The notes under the pieces: generated by a model
Database searches by the model: none
Told to the model about the DNA's origin: nothing
What the model saw: only the letters and a program-made list of their open reading frames with translations
Position numbers and translations under genes: made by a program
DNA from: Liolophura sinensis
Taxonomy: Eukaryota > Mollusca > Polyplacophora > Chitonida > Chitonidae
Direction of reading: 5' to 3'
DNA: 64,000 nucleotides
Assembly: GCF_032854445.1 (NCBI RefSeq)
Contig: NC_088298.1
Coordinates: forward strand, 4,772,160 to 4,836,159
Shown: in pieces, positions 10,808 to 21,599 of the stretch
Layout: each line of letters begins with the position of its first letter
Numbering within the stretch: the first letter of the stretch is position 1

Positions 10808-11148
10808 TTTTTTTTTTAGATTTTTGTGAAGAGAGTTAAGGGCGTTCAAATATTTGAATTCTAAGGTAGGCTTTATGAGTCATACTATCAGAGTTTAGGA
10901 ACTCTGACGTCACGGGAAGTTTTTACAACTCTGACGTCACAGGAAGTTTTTACAACTCTAATCATACAACTCCAACACTGAATGTTGGAATAACTGTTTT
11001 TAAAGGATTACTGAAATAATGTTCCCAAAAATTCCTTCCTTCTGATGAACATCAGTTCCTAGATTCCGTCTATAGGACTCATGATTTCCACCATTGTAAT
11101 CAGATATTTGAATGCCCTTCAACACTCTTTAAAAAATTTGAAAAAAAT
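10808..11148. mobile_element. Inverted-repeat (MITE-like) element carrying two CRE-like sites
   Basis: GTTAAGGGCGTTCAAATATT at about 10836 is matched in reverse complement at 11107-11128 (AATGCCCTTCAAC), and flanking A/T-rich ends also pair. Inside, a 27-bp direct repeat (10900-10955) carries TGACGTCA twice, at 10905 and 10932, each followed by GGAAGT. Confidence 0.55.
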
Positions 11149-11566
11149 AAATAAACGTATTATTTTCGGATAGTTTTCAGTTGTCTGTATGATGAATCTT
11201 ACTTCATATATTAGCTTTCTTTTACTTTAAAATGCTCTATTAATTATCATCACATTTAATATTCAAACACATTGTAAAACAATGCAAGTCAGGGACCAGG
11301 TTGTAGACACGTGTACTTAAGCGTTATTGTACATACACAGTAACAGTTGTTTCCAGTACATAATCACTCAGTATGAGCTTCCCCAAAAGACAATCTCGAA
11401 ATAAAACAAATATCGTCTGTACATCGCTCTTTATCCACTAATCTGAGCGATGTCAATAATCTAACCTGTACAGTAGTACATGTACATATAAACATACTTC
11501 AGATCAAATTAGTAAATCAGTCATTGATTGAGGTTTAACGCTCCATATTAGCGGTATTTCATGCTG

Positions 11567-11728
11567 TCTGTTGTCTGAGTGACACTAGAATGTATTCTGT
11601 TATTGCAGCAGATTATTCTGTTAAATATTGCATACGCAATCTATTATTTCCACACGACTAAAACTATGTCATGTTGAATATGACAGAATATGTTGTTATA
11701 ATAACAGAATACATTCTCGGACAACAGA
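11567..11728. repeat. Inverted repeat, arms of about 30 bp
   Basis: TCTGTTGTCTGAG and AGAATGTATTCTGTTAT at 11567-11603 pair with ATAACAGAATACATTCT and CGGACAACAGA at 11701-11728. The loop is about 97 bp. It may be a small MITE. Confidence 0.65.
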
Positions 11729-12536
11729 CTTTGTATTGAATATCACAGATCAATTTTTGAGTGTAAATAGCCCTTTGGTCTGGTAGTAAGTATCATGCCG
11801 TGAGCAGACTACTACAAAAAGTGTCTAAACCATTTCACAACAGTAAAATTGTTTAAAGCGTACAGCTTACTTACTGTGCATAGTCAACTATGTGCCATGA
11901 ATGTTATAATTTTGAAATTACCTTCGACAGATAAATAAATGAAATTACTGTGTATATATTATTAACAGAAAAGGGCAATAATTTCCTGTTTAATTTCGTT
12001 TTCAACACAGTCTGTAAACAAAGGGCGACTTACTTGCTCTGAAATAAGATAATTTCAGCCTATTCTGAATATTTTCTAATCACTAAGCAAACTTTTAAAA
12101 ACGAAAAACATAATACTTTCAAAAACCAATTTAGCTGTTTCGGACGTGACTAAAGATTTTGCGCTAACTGCAGCTGTAAATCTGAGGCAAAATTTTTTTA
12201 GCCGACAACCAAATATTGCTTTGTGAAACGGCTTATATATAGACAATATATTTATTACATGAATGATACGTTTTTATTATCCATAACCCATACAGGTAGT
12301 ACATATGTATACATATTTTATATCAGTCATACTAATGCCTTTGTTTACCTGCATTGCTCCTGTACGAGATTCCTTTTATCACGTGAGCTCTCTTTCAGAA
12401 CTTTTCAATTCTGTAGAAAGTGATACTGTTTTTGATTTTCACTCTACCATTGCTATGGCAGGAAAGCTGTAATTTTAAACCACCGTCTGTGTTTGTTATG
12501 TGACTTCTGATGTCCTTTTTTGACTGAATAGTAAAT
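11729..12536. other. no gene seen
   Basis: AT-rich intergenic DNA. No splice-bounded open frame or repeat was recognised. Confidence 0.4.
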
Positions 12537-12642
12537 GAATTATCCGTAGTAGATCGACTACTTGACGTTTTATTGTCGCGATAAAACTGAAATATTGTTG
12601 AAAGCGACGTTAAAACTTTCACTCACTCACTCACTCGTTTAC
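12537..12642 (+). mobile_element. SINE fragment with (CACT)n end
   Basis: Contains AAACTGAAATATTGTTGAAA and GACGTTAAAACTTT, then CACTCACTCACTCACTC. It matches the SINE-B tail design but with its own upstream sequence, so it may be a third family using the same 3' module. Confidence 0.55.
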
Positions 12643-12681
12643 CTGCATGTAAGTCATACCAGGCTTTTTAAGCTTAAATTT

Positions 12682-12915
12682 AGCGCAGCGTAATGACCCA
12701 GGAGCTTTTCACCAATACGGTCGCTGTGAGTTCAAGTCCAGCTCATGCTGTCTTCCTCTCCGACGGTACGTGGGAATGTCTTACAGCAGCCTGCGGATGG
12801 TCGTGGTTTTGCGCCGGGCTCTGTCCGGTTTCCTCCCACAATAATGCTGACGGCCGTCGTATAAGTGAAATATTCTTGAGTACGGCGTATAACACCAATC
12901 AAATAAATAAATAAA
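12682..12915 (+). mobile_element. SINE-A, 5'-truncated
   Basis: Starts inside the head at AGCGCAGCGTAATGACCCAG and runs through the B box, the body and the CGTCGTATAAGTGAAATATT tail to AAATAAATAAATAAA. The A box is missing. Confidence 0.85.
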
Positions 12916-12993
12916 GGAATATTCCTTGAAAATAACATGAAGTTTGAAACTGCAGTTGGAATATAACAGAATGTAGAAAGTTAAGAAGGCGTT

Positions 12994-13203
12994 TTATATA
13001 TATATATATATATATAATGGCTCAGGCGGGGGCGGCTTGCTTGGCTTCGGTAACTCGTCTCAGCAGCACTAGATAAAAGAGCGGTGGAAATCCGTCCTGC
13101 AACAAGGAGGCACATTACATACACCCTAAGGATTCCTTCGCCGTCATATGACTGAAAAATTGTTGAGTACGATGTTAAACTCCAAGCACTCACTCACTCA
13201 CTT
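12994..13203 (+). mobile_element. (TA)n followed by SINE-B fragment
   Basis: A TA run at about 12994-13015, then SINE-B body and tail (CCGTCATATGACTGAAAAAT) ending in CACTCACTCACTCAC. The tRNA head is absent. Confidence 0.7.
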
Positions 13204-13386
13204 ATTAATCATTTATCATATTCATCTTTATTATGCCATTACATCTAGATCTACCGGACTTCTTTCATTGGGTTTTATACTAGAACATTTCACGACGGCG
13301 GCCGGCATTGCGCATGTGCTAGGAGAAGTTATTAGAACTTTTCGTGTGAATTAAATGTACTCACAACTTACACACCCCTAGCACCA

Positions 13387-13570
13387 TGGCTTAAGCGCAG
13401 CGTAATAAGCCAGGAGCCTCTCACCAGTGCGAATGCTGCGAGTTCAAGTCCAGCTCATGCTGGCTTCTCTCTCATTTTCTCCCACCATAATGCTGGCCGA
13501 CGTCGTATAAGTGAAATATTCTGGAGTACGGCGTAAAACATCAATTAAATAAATATATAAATAAATAAAT
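13387..13570 (+). mobile_element. SINE-A with internal deletion
   Basis: The head from AAGCGCAGCG and the B box are present. The segment between the GGCTTC block and TTCTCCCACCATAATGCTGG is lost. Tail with AATAAATA repeats. Confidence 0.8.
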
Positions 13571-13578
13571 GAACAACA

Positions 13579-13800
13579 GAGGCCTCCGTATGCGATGGGG
13601 CTAGCGCGTCAGCGCGGCGCAATGACCCAGGAGCCTCTCACCAATGCGGTCGCTGTGAGTTCAAGTCCAGCTCATGCTGGCTTCCTCTCCGACCGTAGGT
13701 GGGAAGGTCTTCCAGCAACCTGCAGATGGTCGTGATCGAGTTTATCTCCCACCACAATGCTGGCCGCCGTCGTATAAGTGAAATGATCTTGAGTACATTG
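13579..13800 (+). mobile_element. SINE-A, 3'-truncated
   Basis: Begins AGAGGCCTCCGTATGCGATG, runs through the B box and body, and stops after CTTGAGTAC without the AATA tail. It lies 8 bp after the previous copy. Confidence 0.8.
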
Positions 13801-14529
13801 AGTCTTGAGTTCTGTAAGTTTGACATATGAGTTGAAAATGTGACAGTCACAAGTTTATCTGATACCTGATAATATCTGATTATGGGAGCAGTTCCTGTCA
13901 TATCCATAACACCATGTATAGGTTGGTACAAGTTGTCTTGTGTTTATTGGTTTTAATTCAAGCCATTCGAGTTTTTAAAAAAGATTTCTGACGTCATGCT
14001 TACGTAGAGAAATCCTTATGTGGCCATGTAGACAGATTTGTCGTTTCAAGGAAGGAAACAGACTCGATCTTGTTTAGTTTTACCTGGAATTAAGTCTGTC
14101 TTAATCTCAGGTTTTACATATGAAGATTAAAGGCATGGGAAATGTCAGATTCAGGGGAGATAACCCCGTTAGTCTGTCGTCGAGTCGTTTTCAATGCTGT
14201 TCGTGGCCATTGTATAAGTGTTATGTAAAGTCGTGGTCAAGAATGGAAGAAAGGACCGGTAGCATATCAAGGGGTCGTAGGAAATGATGGCAATGCTGTT
14301 TGGTGTGACAGAATCGGTATATTTGGGCTGTAAACAATCCCTAGCCTTATTAACTACTTTTAATTCTGGGCAGGAGAAATTGGTCGTGGTCGGTGTTATA
14401 ATTTACTATAATATCAAATATAATATCAAATGTGTATATTTTTTCGGTAGAAGAAACCATGCAGCCACAACCCAGAGAAAATCGCGTATTTAACATATCT
14501 GCTAACTTTAATACTGGAGCCTGCCGGCG
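13801..14529. other. no gene seen
   Basis: Intergenic. One CRE-like TGACGTCA at 13989. A plus-strand open frame at 14284-14493 has no recognised domain. Confidence 0.4.
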
Positions 14530-14616
14530 AACTAGCGACACCTGGATTCGAACCTGTGACCTCACCGACTACAACAAAAACCACGTTTTAGCTGAATGAG
14601 CAAGGCGGCTATTTAA
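14530..14616 (-). mobile_element. tRNA-like SINE head fragment
   Basis: The minus strand has a perfect B-box-like GGTTCGAATCC (complement of 14544-14554) and, 40-50 nt upstream, an A-box-like GCTCATTCAGCTAAA. It cannot fold as a normal tRNA with its long insert, so it is a tRNA-derived relic. Confidence 0.45.
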
Positions 14617-15564
14617 GCCCTTTGATTGTAACTTATTATGATGAGATGAATGGTTGCATTATTTCATTACAAGATTATTGCCTAGTCTAACTGCAAACAT
14701 GGCGATCGATGGCCGTGATTCAATGTAATTTTACCAGCATTGATTGACTGAAATAAACGTTAGAAATGGTGGCATCAAATTAAAGATGATCGATTACTCA
14801 GTTGTTATTCTGTATCAACATGTACTGTATAAAGTTTCACATCGTTCGACTCTCAGATTAATCAATTAGCAACAACAAAAAAGAAATGAGCTGGATTTGA
14901 ACTCATACACATGGATTTTGACATGTATGCTTAATAATGACATATGAAACAGAAAAGAAACATTGACGACAGCTGGGTTCATCTATCGGTGAAATGACGG
15001 CTGTATATATGAACACGGTACGGTGTACTGGCCACATGTGCAAGGATTGCAGAGAGGCAACAATAATATATCTGGCCTACACATGGACAGAGACACAAGA
15101 CACATATACCATGTATACAGGTGAATATCAAAAATTGATTTTATTTCGAAGAAAATACCCAGGGGAAGCCTTTCAGTATTTGAGTCAGATGTACACACAC
15201 ACATATATATATATAAATTCGTGAGTGTCTAAAGCCCTTGGAGGGGTTTGTTCGTTTATTGAAGAGAAACTGGGTTCTTGACGTCATCAGCTGATCTGTC
15301 GCTCTTCACGTGAAACAGCTCGAGCCGCATCCCAACGTTGTTATCGATCTCAGTACCATATTGAGGCGACAGAGAGGTACATGCTACCACGCGGTACAAT
15401 GTCACAGCCAAACGCCGTAGTATTTCGCCTAGTTTTTGTGATATACGATACAAGTGTTGTGAAATACCTCCACCATAAATGGTTTAATTAGTATGGCTCA
15501 GTATGCACCCAGGCGTTTGTGATCTTTGTTCGACGTTTTGCGTTCTTTGACTACCCCACTCTAG
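14617..15564 (+). other. upstream of zinc-finger exons; possible unrecognised exons
   Basis: A plus-strand open frame at 14994-15224 and another from about 15345 to 15486 look somewhat protein-like, and a donor ACAG/GTGAAT at 15120 would join exon 15565 in phase. Acceptor sites are poor, so neither is called. A SINE-A-like scrap (minus) lies near 14886-14910 and a TGACGTCA at 15279. Confidence 0.3.
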
Positions 15565-15983
15565 AGCCTCCATGGAAAGGTCTTTGTCAGCACGGCGCAT
15601 GCTCTTGGCCTGAGAAACACGCACGGTTCTGTCAGAGGACGTACTTGCATTTTTGGTTAGTTTTTAATTTAACCGAGCCGGGGACGTACGCTTTTGTGTT
15701 TCAGCCAGATCACAGACCCCGCACAGCTTCCTCATGCCATTCAGCAAGGTAAGATTTCACTTCAGTCTTTAGAAATCACCATTTTCTTCGTCTCTAGCCC
15801 AGCGATCTCTTCTGCTGTTGTCTGGCATTTTCCCCCCAAGGTGAAGACATGGTGGTTTGTCGAATGGCAGCAAAGGTGCAGATGTACGCAGAAGACTTCC
15901 AATCGTTCGCCACTTGCCGAGAAAAGGCTCGTGGAAAATGTTCGGAAGAGCCTTGTCACAAATCGCATGCTGGTTCTAACTGA
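15565..15983 (+). CDS. Cys/His-rich protein ending in a CCCH-type zinc finger; three 3' exons
   Basis: Exons 15565-15655, 15705-15748 and 15841-15983 join in phase. Acceptors are CCCCACTCTAG, TTTTGTGTTTCAG and TTTTCCCCCCAAG; donors are G/GTTAGT and CAAG/GTAAGA. The joined C-terminal part is 91 residues. Exon 1 encodes GLCQHGACSWPEKHARFC, a Cys/His cluster (CX4CX5HX3C); the exon 1-2 junction codon becomes TGC, adding another Cys. Exon 3 encodes CREKARGKCSEEPCHKSH, a CX7CX4CX3H pattern fitting CCCH zinc fingers, which usually bind RNA. Stop TGA is at 15981-15983, and AATAAA follows at 16126. The 5' part of the gene is not identified. I do not recognise the exact family; function beyond metal binding is inference. 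Confidence 0.68.
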
Positions 15984-16125
15984 TAACCCTGAAGCGAGCA
16001 ATCACCAACAGGCCATCTGTTAATACCGTATCAGTTTGTTTCCTTTGGTGGAGTATAGCAGAAGTTGAATATACCAGTGCCATGGTTTGCACCATGCATG
16101 TAACGATGTATTATACCACATACGG

Positions 16126-16131
16126 AATAAA
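16126..16131 (+). terminator. Polyadenylation signal of the zinc-finger gene
   Basis: AATAAA 143 nt past the stop codon, followed by an A/T-rich stretch with T-rich tracts after 16140. This fits a short 3' UTR. Confidence 0.55.
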
Positions 16132-16628
16132 CATACATTCGTTTACCTTTTTGAACAAAATGAATCCCAGATATCAAACATTAAACATGACATGTGAGAA
16201 AAATCCCAACTCATCCACGAGTTGCGTTTGTAAAGATGTCGTTCTACCCAAGTCTTTAAGTTCATAGTGTAAATTCAGTACTGTGTACTTTTTGATATTC
16301 CACTGTTCCTCGTTTTCCATTTCATGTTTCAGTGACTGTTCACCCTATACTGACAAATACAAATGATTTTTTTTGCATTTGTTATTTCTAAATTCCTTGA
16401 ACACAATTGTTTTTTCATTATCAATATTTGTTGATATTTATTTTTACATATTATTTTTGTATGATTTATGTGGAAAAAAGCTTAAATGGTAACTTCTTTT
16501 ATGACAGTTGGAAGTCAGTGAAATGTATTTATTTCATGAGTTAGTGTTGCCCCTGTATGCAGTGTTCACAGCAATACCAGCCCTGTATGAATTGAACCTC
16601 TTCGATATCGAAGATTATTTCTCCAGGG
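16132..16628. other. no gene seen
   Basis: AT-rich DNA past the zinc-finger gene. No repeats recognised. Confidence 0.4.
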
Positions 16629-16727
16629 AAGGCAGCCAGCATTATTGTGGGTGGAAAACGGGCAGAGCCTGGAGGAAACCCACAACTATCTGCAGGTTGC
16701 TGCAAACCTTCCCACGTACGGCTGGAT
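16629..16727 (-). mobile_element. SINE-A middle fragment
   Basis: The minus strand carries the body from the GTGGGAAGG block to CATAATGCTGG. Head and tail are missing. Confidence 0.75.
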
Positions 16728-17902
16728 GTAGAATTATATAAAATTCACGTACATGTATATATTCATTTTTTTAAATTGTTGTTATCCCCTTATTCTATAG
16801 ATTATGCTAAAGATACCGACACTTGTAAAACAAATGTCTAGGCTAGGGTTTTTTTTGTTTTTTTTTTATCCCATTGACATTGTCATTTGTAAGCCTGTTG
16901 TGTTCGTGTTCTTGCTAATGACTAATACTGGTTTGTATTTCATTGAATGTGGTAGTTTCACTTTTGGTTTTCTGCACCCCAAAATATGTGGCTCTTTCAC
17001 AACTTACAGTTATTATTATTTGATCAACGAAAAAGAATCATGCCTCACTTGCTTATTGTTTGAACTCCTGAATTGCTGTCAAAAATGTTTTTTTTAATGT
17101 TCTGTCTTCTTGTACATATGTAAGCTGTCCAGAAAACAACAGTACTTTGTTGATTGATTTCAAAGCTGATTTGAATTTGATTACGAAATTTTCATGACCT
17201 GCATCATTTTTCTTATTAAGGCCAAAATGAAAAATACATGTTTCTGGCTGCCTGTTGAAGTGTGAATTTTTTCGTGTCAGCTGGCCCATGAATAACAGTT
17301 AAATTGGTGTTGCCTGATGTTGAAAAAGTTTTGGCTTGCTTATGAAAAAAGAGTTGTATTGGGTGTGCCCAGTTCACAACAAAGTATATATATCTTGTTT
17401 GCATAGAGGATAATATTTTCATAGTTTATCAAGACACATACTGTACAGCATAACAGTATGTGGCAAGGCTTAACAAAACAAAAAAAATTGATTGTTGAGA
17501 TCTGAACACTTGTATGCAATTTTATTTATACATGTATTTCTTTCTCTGCGCAGAAGTCTGAATTTGTTATGCGTGTGTATTAAAGTTGGGCTTGAACCTG
17601 AGGGTGTCTTACGTTATATAGTGTTGTGCATGATTTTAGAATTTTGCCAAAGTTTTAGAGATTTTCCGGTGCCATGCTCACAGTGTGGTATGTGTATTAA
17701 CCTTGGTATGACCTATTGCCAATTGTAGCCTGATTATAGCGGTTCATGCTGTTCAGTTGAACGGGTTAGGATAGGTTAGAACGAAAGCATAAGCTTCTTT
17801 AGAAGGCATTTGTATTCTTTAGCGCTATGCCTTACTTTAGTTTGAATAGGGATGGGGGGAGGCGGTGTACTTGATATGGAATACTTATCAGACAATACAT
17901 TT
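16728..17902. other. no gene seen
   Basis: AT-rich DNA with poly-T runs. Open frames at 16804-17097 and 17053-17289 lack any domain or codon signal I can recognise. Confidence 0.4.
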
Positions 17903-18003
17903 GTTATTTATTTATTTATTTGATTGGTCTTCTACACCGTACTCAAGAATATTTCACTTATACGACAGCGGCCAGCGTTATGATGAGAAGAAACCAGGCA
18001 AAG
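17903..18003 (-). mobile_element. SINE-A 3' fragment
   Basis: The complement of TTATTTATTTATTTGATTGG through AATATTTCACTTATACGAC gives the SINE-A tail. It is truncated before the body. Confidence 0.8.
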
Positions 18004-18109
18004 TATGCACTTGTTACACATGGATGGGTAACAGTATAGACTTTGCCTTGTACAAACATTACCCATTAGTAATAACGCACTTTTACAGGGAAAAATAAAT
18101 GTCATAAAA

Positions 18110-18262
18110 TGTTATTTTTGGTGCTGAAACTTGCATTTTTACGGTAGGATATTGCCCTCCCTTCCAAATAACCGTTAAAATACCTACATGTGTGTTGAAA
18201 TCAGTAGAACTCTCCGAATCATGGCAAATGCGTGAGCAAGTTAGTCATGGACAGAATTTTAG
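18110..18262 (-). repeat. Dispersed repeat family R1
   Basis: Shares GTTATTTTTGGTGCTGAAAC, AACTCTCCGAATC and CAAGTTAGTCATGGACA (complement) with copies at 24035-24205, 44876-45075 (+), 41842-42005 (-), 25870-26045 and 54895-55035 (+, worn). The unit is about 150-200 bp with no coding capacity and unknown class. Confidence 0.6.
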
Positions 18263-19204
18263 GTTATTTAGGCCATGTGGAATTAAGAATGCCTCGTCGT
18301 TGATGTTGGTAAACCCTGTAGCAAGTCAGGGCATTGTTTTTAAATCTGCAGATTATTGCCCACCCCGGTGCCACAGTGATGATATAGGTGCATAATAACA
18401 TTTATTTATGTGCATACGAAATCAATAAAAATGTTTAAAGTTAATTAATAATATAAGTGTATGTATAGAAAGAAAAAAATAATCAAAGTGAGTAATAAAA
18501 TCAAATGGAGTAAAATAGTAATGCAAGATAAAGTGTGATAAGTATATTAGATTTATGTTATACAAAGGGAAACGTAATAAACACATTGTTCTTGACTTGA
18601 AATGAATATAAGGAATTTTTTTCAAACATGTTAGTTTAATTTATCTGGGAATATTCTGTATAATTTGGGGTTTTTTTTTTAGGTTAACCAGTTATATGGA
18701 CACCTCTAAAGGGTATTTAGGTGTCTATGTATTTGATCCTGGTTCCTATAGCGTTCTGACTTGTCTTTGTGTCCCCATTCTTCATAAACAATACATTTAC
18801 AATAACATGTACATGTATGTGCATGTATATTAGGCGAAGCAATGTTGCACATGTATTAAGAACAAACTCCTTGTTCACACACCTTATCCCATCCTGTTGT
18901 GTGGCCAGACAAGTGGTCTGTTGGCAGAGATTAAGCACTGTGCATATGCTGGGAGAGACGTGGGCAGGAAACGTAGCGACCACCCATTCAGGACTTCAGC
19001 CCTGAATCTGTGAAGGTTAGATTTTAATAGCAGAACTGTTGGTGAGTAGATTATGTAGATATTTACATGCAAAACTGGCTGATATTGTATACATGTATGA
19101 CACACACTCTCCAGCTCTTATTGAAGCTTGGTATTTTTACATGTATGTATATACTTTCAGGGTATTTTCATACCCTCAGTGTGGATAGCTCAGTTTATAT
19201 GTAT
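18263..19204. other. no gene seen
   Basis: AT-rich, with many ACATGTA words. No splice-bounded exon recognised. Confidence 0.4.
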
Positions 19205-19515
19205 TTTTAATCGACCTCAGGATGAAACCCAGGTTGGGTCATACCAAAGACTTGCATGAAAAATGGTATGTGCTGCTGTCTTGCATTAATAGTGCTCAGC
19301 ACTGAGAGATTAGAACAAGGAAACAGCACTAGTTGGCATGGCGTCAGTGTGATGAGTGTTATGTTTGGTGTCTTTGCCATACTTCAGTGGTGGCATGGAC
19401 TTGCCCTGCCACAAGAAGACACAATATATGTGAACACACCTAATGACTCTTCATCGTAATATGGCTGAAAAATTGTTAAGTGCAATGTTAAACCACAGGC
19501 ACACATGCATACATG
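19205..19515 (+). mobile_element. SINE-B copy
   Basis: GGTTGGGTCATACCAAAGAC, CTGCCACAAGAAGACACA, AATATGGCTGAAAAATTGTT and ATGTTAAACCACAGGCACAC follow the same order as the copy at 50045-50383. Confidence 0.75.
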
Positions 19516-19636
19516 TAGTTTAGAATATCGGGTACTATTTACACTTGAACCAGCGACCTCTGTGATGCAGAGGTTGATCTGTACTACAGTGAGGTCATTA
19601 CTTTAGCTAAATGTGTCAGCAGGGAAAGTTGTTTGA

Positions 19637-19897
19637 TTTATTTATTTATTTCATTGGTGTTTTATGCTGTACTCAAGAATATTTTACTTGTACGGCGGCG
19701 GCCAGCATTATGATGGGAAGAAACCGGGCAGAGCCTGGGGGAAACCCATGGTTGTATGTGGGAAGGTCTTCCAGCAGACCTGCACAACGGGAAGCCAACA
19801 TGAGCTGGACGTGAACTCACAGCGACCACATTGTTGAGAGGCTCCTGGATTATTATGCTGCGCTAGCGAGCTAATCAATTAAGCCACGGAGGCCCCT
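19637..19897 (-). mobile_element. SINE-A, full length with target duplication
   Basis: All SINE-A parts are present on the minus strand, from GGGGCCTCCGTGGCTTAATT to the AATAAATAAATAAA end. Flanks GAAAGTTGTTTGA (19624-19636) and GAAAGTTATTTGA (19898-19910) are a 13-bp duplication with one mismatch. Confidence 0.92.
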
Positions 19898-20804
19898 GAA
19901 AGTTATTTGAGGACCTCCATGTAACCACAGGAGGTCTCAGAATATGGATTATATGTTACTGGTAATGGTTAGCTGCACTACGGCTGTCCGTTCTCCTGTC
20001 CAATGGGGAACTCGTAAAACCCCTTCCTGTCTGTATCAAGACTGTCCAAAACTGCGAACACGGGTGTTCTCTCCTTTATTACGTCACAATTATAGGTGTA
20101 TGTGTGCTTGTAAAACATATGTGAAGTACTCATGCAACGAAGAAAATGATGCGTAGTGTACTTTCTTTTGGATGGCCTGTGTACCTTGAATCTCCCACTG
20201 GATTAATTAATTTGTCAACTTTTCAACTTAAATTTGGGCGAATGGTATTTTGGCCAAACTGTTTACCATCAGGGTACAAATGTAATCTAAACACAAATAA
20301 AAAGAAATTTAAAAGAAACCTTAAAATGGGATATTTCAGCACCCTATTTGACATTTTTGGGCAAATTTGTATAATCATGTACGCCATATAGATGTGTGAA
20401 AAAGTGTGTGCATGTTACTGTACATTTCCATTCCTCCCTTCTGTGGATGTTTTTAGCAACAAGGATATAATTTGTCAGCCTTTGTTAGAATCTAGTTGTA
20501 CATGTTGCCAATCTATCTGGCGATGCCTTGAAACAGAGGCTATTTGGGTATCTCATTTGACCTCCCGGAGCTACATATATATTCTAGCCTGGTATTGATC
20601 ACTGATAATTAACTAATGCTAATGAATTTCTCTTGTGTAACATGAACAAGGGTTAGTGTTATGCGTTAAGTCTCGTCTACCTACCTACATGTGGGAGTCA
20701 GAAATATTAAATGGTGTCTGTATATACCTGTCGAGGATATACATGTAGCATGGGAATGTTGCTGTTTAAGTTAGGCGTTTAGACATGCAGACATTCCCCT
20801 GGAT
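19898..20804. other. no gene seen
   Basis: No recognised exon or repeat. Open frames at 19944-20156 and 20146-20391 have no identifiable features. Confidence 0.4.
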
Positions 20805-21060
20805 GGTGTCGGTATTGGCCCGTTGGGACATCGGGTAGAAATGCGGCATTTAAGGTTTGAGACATAGACATTATACTTACACTTATACCCACATAGACAT
20901 ATATACATGACTTCTGTATTGGCCCCTTGGGACATCGGGTAGAAATGTGGCATTTAAGGTTTGAGACATAGACATGTATACTTATAGTTACACTTATACC
21001 TACATAGACACATATACATGACTTCTGTATTGGCCTGTTGGGATATGACATGTACAAGTA
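20805..21060. repeat. Tandem repeat, about 104-110-bp unit, 2.5 copies
   Basis: GGGACATCGGGTAGAAATG occurs at 20825 and 20929, each with GGCATTTAAGGTTTGAGACA after it and ATATACATGACTTCTGTATT before the next copy. A third, partial copy begins near 21035. Confidence 0.8.
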
Positions 21061-21204
21061 TATATTACATATTTACAGTGTAGACGACAGATTTCTTTAT
21101 TGTCCTGTTGGGATATCATGCTGTTATTAAAAAAAAAAATCATGTGGCTTACAAAGTAAGGTACATGAAGTAGAAATAAGATGACCCTAAATCCCTCAAC
21201 GTTT

Positions 21205-21395
21205 GTCTCTGTGAGTTCAAGTCCAGCTCATGCTGGCTTCCAGTCACACGGGGGCAGCTGTGTTAGCAACCTATGGATAGTCTCAGGTTTCACTTGGATT
21301 CTGTTCGGTTTTTTCCCACCATAATGCAGGCTGCTGCCGTATAAGTGAAATATTCTACTGCGTAAAATATCAATGATGAATCCCATAAATCAAAG
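21205..21395 (+). mobile_element. SINE-A, 5'-truncated and diverged
   Basis: Starts at TGTGAGTTCAAGTCCAGCTC, has a diverged body (CAGTCACACGGGG) and the TATAAGTGAAATATTCTAC tail. No clear AATA run. Confidence 0.75.
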
Positions 21396-21411
21396 AAATA
21401 AATCTTTCCAA

Positions 21412-21599
21412 TGCAGTGACTGTGAGCTCAGTCCATGCTGGCTTCATCTGTAGTCATAAGTGGGAAGGTCTACCAGCAAGCTGTGGATGATCGTGGGTTC
21501 CCGCTGGGCTCTCAGCCCACCATATTGCTGGCCATTGTCATATGAGTGAAGTATTCTTGAGTAAGGCGTTAAAAGTCCCAATGAAATAAATCAGATAAA
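21412..21599 (+). mobile_element. SINE-A, 5'-truncated and diverged
   Basis: Follows the previous copy directly. It contains GTGGGAAGGTCTACCAGCAA, CCCACCATATTGCTGGCC and TATGAGTGAAGTATTCTTGA, then AATAAATCAGATAAA. Confidence 0.75.

Noticed and set aside
15694-16023. 109-codon plus-strand frame and 79-codon minus frame at the zinc-finger locus
   Set aside because: Both are in the wrong frame; the spliced frame with Cys/His motifs and matched phases explains the region better.
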